Of a DNA stretch of 64,000 bases, positions 62,957 to 64,000 are shown one piece after another. A model generated the notes under the pieces. That model ran no database searches, was not told the origin of the DNA, and saw only the letters and a list, made by a program, of their open reading frames with translations. This DNA is from Prorocentrum cordatum (lineage: Eukaryota > Sar > Dinophyceae > Prorocentrales > Prorocentraceae): contig CAUYUJ010001758.1 in NCBI GenBank assembly GCA_963575745.1, positions 220,175 to 284,174 on the forward strand, written 5' to 3'. Position numbers and translations under genes: made by a program. The number at the start of each line of letters is the position of its first letter. The first letter of the stretch is position 1.

Positions 62957-63058
62957 AAGGATGTGACACTTCAAGTGTCACATCCTTGCCAGAGCTGCTA
63001 GTGCAATAACCAAACAAGTGTCACACTTGTGTTGTTATTGCACTAGCAGCTCCGGCAA
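62957..63058. repeat. Two adjacent perfect hairpins
   Basis: 62957-62987: aaggatgtgacactt, one-base loop, aagtgtcacatcctt. 62986-63058: gagctgctagtgcaataac at 62992-63010 pairs with 63034-63052, and the arms extend outward by ttgcc/ggcaa with one mismatch. The loop holds its own acaagtg-tca-cacttgt stem. The word agtgtcaca is common to both hairpins. Confidence 0.9.
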
Positions 63059-63217
63059 GCAAGGTGCCGCGTGCCGGGGGCGAGCTACCGCTGGATGATG
63101 CGCGCCACCAGCAGGGGGATCCGAGGTCCATATAAAACTTCTCTGATGGTCCAGTTCGTATTCGCGTTTGTGAAAGACGCCGTTCGTGCAAGGTTGCGTC
63201 CGTGAGTTTATCCTATA

Positions 63218-64000
63218 TGATGTCCAGGGATTGCAACGCATGAAACGTGTGATGTTGAGGGGTTCGGGGCGTTGTTCCGCTTGTATAATGCGGGCGTTGC
63301 GGGCTTCGAATCGGCCCCGAATCACCAAGCAAGGGGGTGTGGAGATAGGTTGAGACAGATATCAATAGGAGTCTTGATTCACCTCTTCTCCCCCCGCTCC
63401 TTTTCCAATCCCTTTGTGAGTCGCGAGGACATTCCGACTCCGACCGGCGAGGGCTCGCCGCCGCTAGAGGAGCCTCGAGAGCCACGGCCACAAGAGGAGG
63501 CTCTGGAGGCGGCAGTGGCGGCGGCAGTGGCGGCAGCGCTAGAGGAGGCGGCAGAGGGTGAGCAGAAGCCGGGGGAGGCAGCAGAGGCTGAGATAGAGGC
63601 GGACGACCAGGATGGCGCCGACGCTGCGGCTGCAGCATCGGCTGAGTCAGTCAAGAAGGAGGCTCTTGGAGCAATGGACGCATTGTTAGAGGACTTGGAT
63701 CTCGATGATTTCGCAGTCGGCGCTGGAGGCTTCAATGATGGTAACGGTGTCAGTGCCAGCCCCGCCGCGATTGGACGCGCTGGCACTGAAGGCAAGGCGG
63801 ATCCCTCGGCATCGCCACCTCCGCCGCCAGCGCCGCACGAGGAACCTCGCAGAGATGATAAGGTGACGAAGCGCAAGGGGAATCGCAGGCCTTGCCCAGT
63901 GTGCAATGAGGTATACGACAAGATGCCAGCAAACTCGCCGTACTGTCATGGCCACAAGGAGATAGTGGAATTCGCATGGCAGCAAGCGTGCAACCAATCT
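63218..64000 (+). CDS. ORF with Ala/Glu-rich N-part and CxxC...CxHxxH cluster, runs off window
   Basis: This frame is open from 63218 to the window end. The stop at 63215-63217 bounds it and there is no ATG before 63674, so the start is an intron acceptor, a non-ATG start or 63674. It reads EDIPTPTGEGSPPLEEPREP, then an Ala/Glu region, DALLEDLDLDDFAVGAGGFN, and finally RPCPVCNEVYDKMPANSPYC followed by HGHKEIVEFAWQQA. The Cys/His spacing (C-x2-C, then C-x-H-x2-H) suggests a zinc-binding module. It may be the N-terminus of another transposase-like protein of the type at 51.5-55.3 kb. The minus-strand frames across it are shadows. Confidence 0.5.

Overview
The window looks like nuclear DNA of a dinoflagellate, most likely a GC-rich one of the Prorocentrum type. 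That placement is an inference. It rests on high GC in coding islands, very dense microsatellites, decayed LINEs of dinoflagellate style, short exon-like islands with AG|G acceptors and GT, GC or GA donors, and multicopy TE-like ORFs. I see no bacterial operon, no rRNA or tRNA gene, and no spliced-leader sequence that I could recognise.

Layout. 1-1.2 kb: 5' part of a LINE reverse transcriptase that runs into a proline/alanine-coding minisatellite. 3.2-6.7 kb: a second, longer LINE relic (RT, zinc knuckle, RNase H, Cys-rich tail) broken by two frameshifts. 6.7-10.4 kb: pyrimidine-rich non-coding DNA. 10.4-44 kb: long non-coding tracts carrying scattered GC-rich exon candidates, all on the plus strand. 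These are separated by microsatellites and by at least a dozen families of short inverted-repeat or interspersed elements. Two more LINE relics lie here (minus strand 15.7-17.0 kb, plus strand 32.7-33.7 kb). 44-51 kb: only repeats and nested short elements. 51.5-64 kb: a different domain, lower in GC, with longer uninterrupted plus-strand ORFs: a broken hAT-like transposase candidate, a basic/acidic-tailed ORF, an intact cytosine-5 DNA methyltransferase-like ORF, an Ala/Glu-rich ORF, and an Ala/Glu-rich ORF with a Cys/His cluster that runs off the window.

How it fits together. The exon islands between 10 and 44 kb share strand and codon composition, and some share phase, so they may belong to one or a few genes with very large introns. 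No function can be given beyond weak UBA-like and SPRY-like resemblances. The short inverted-repeat elements are the most interesting part. In two places an element is exactly the intron between two in-frame exon pieces: family C at 26623-26795 with GT-AG ends, and family N at 37885-38066 with GC-AG ends and a short target duplication. This is the behaviour expected of introners. Other families (A, B, D, E, H, K, O, Q) recur in both genic and non-genic places and nest in each other. The 51.5-64 kb block looks like mobile DNA that carries its own DNA methyltransferase.

Limits. All family assignments come from reading motifs and repeats by eye. Exon ends are guesses from splice consensus and open frame, and repeat boundaries are good to about 5-20 bases.
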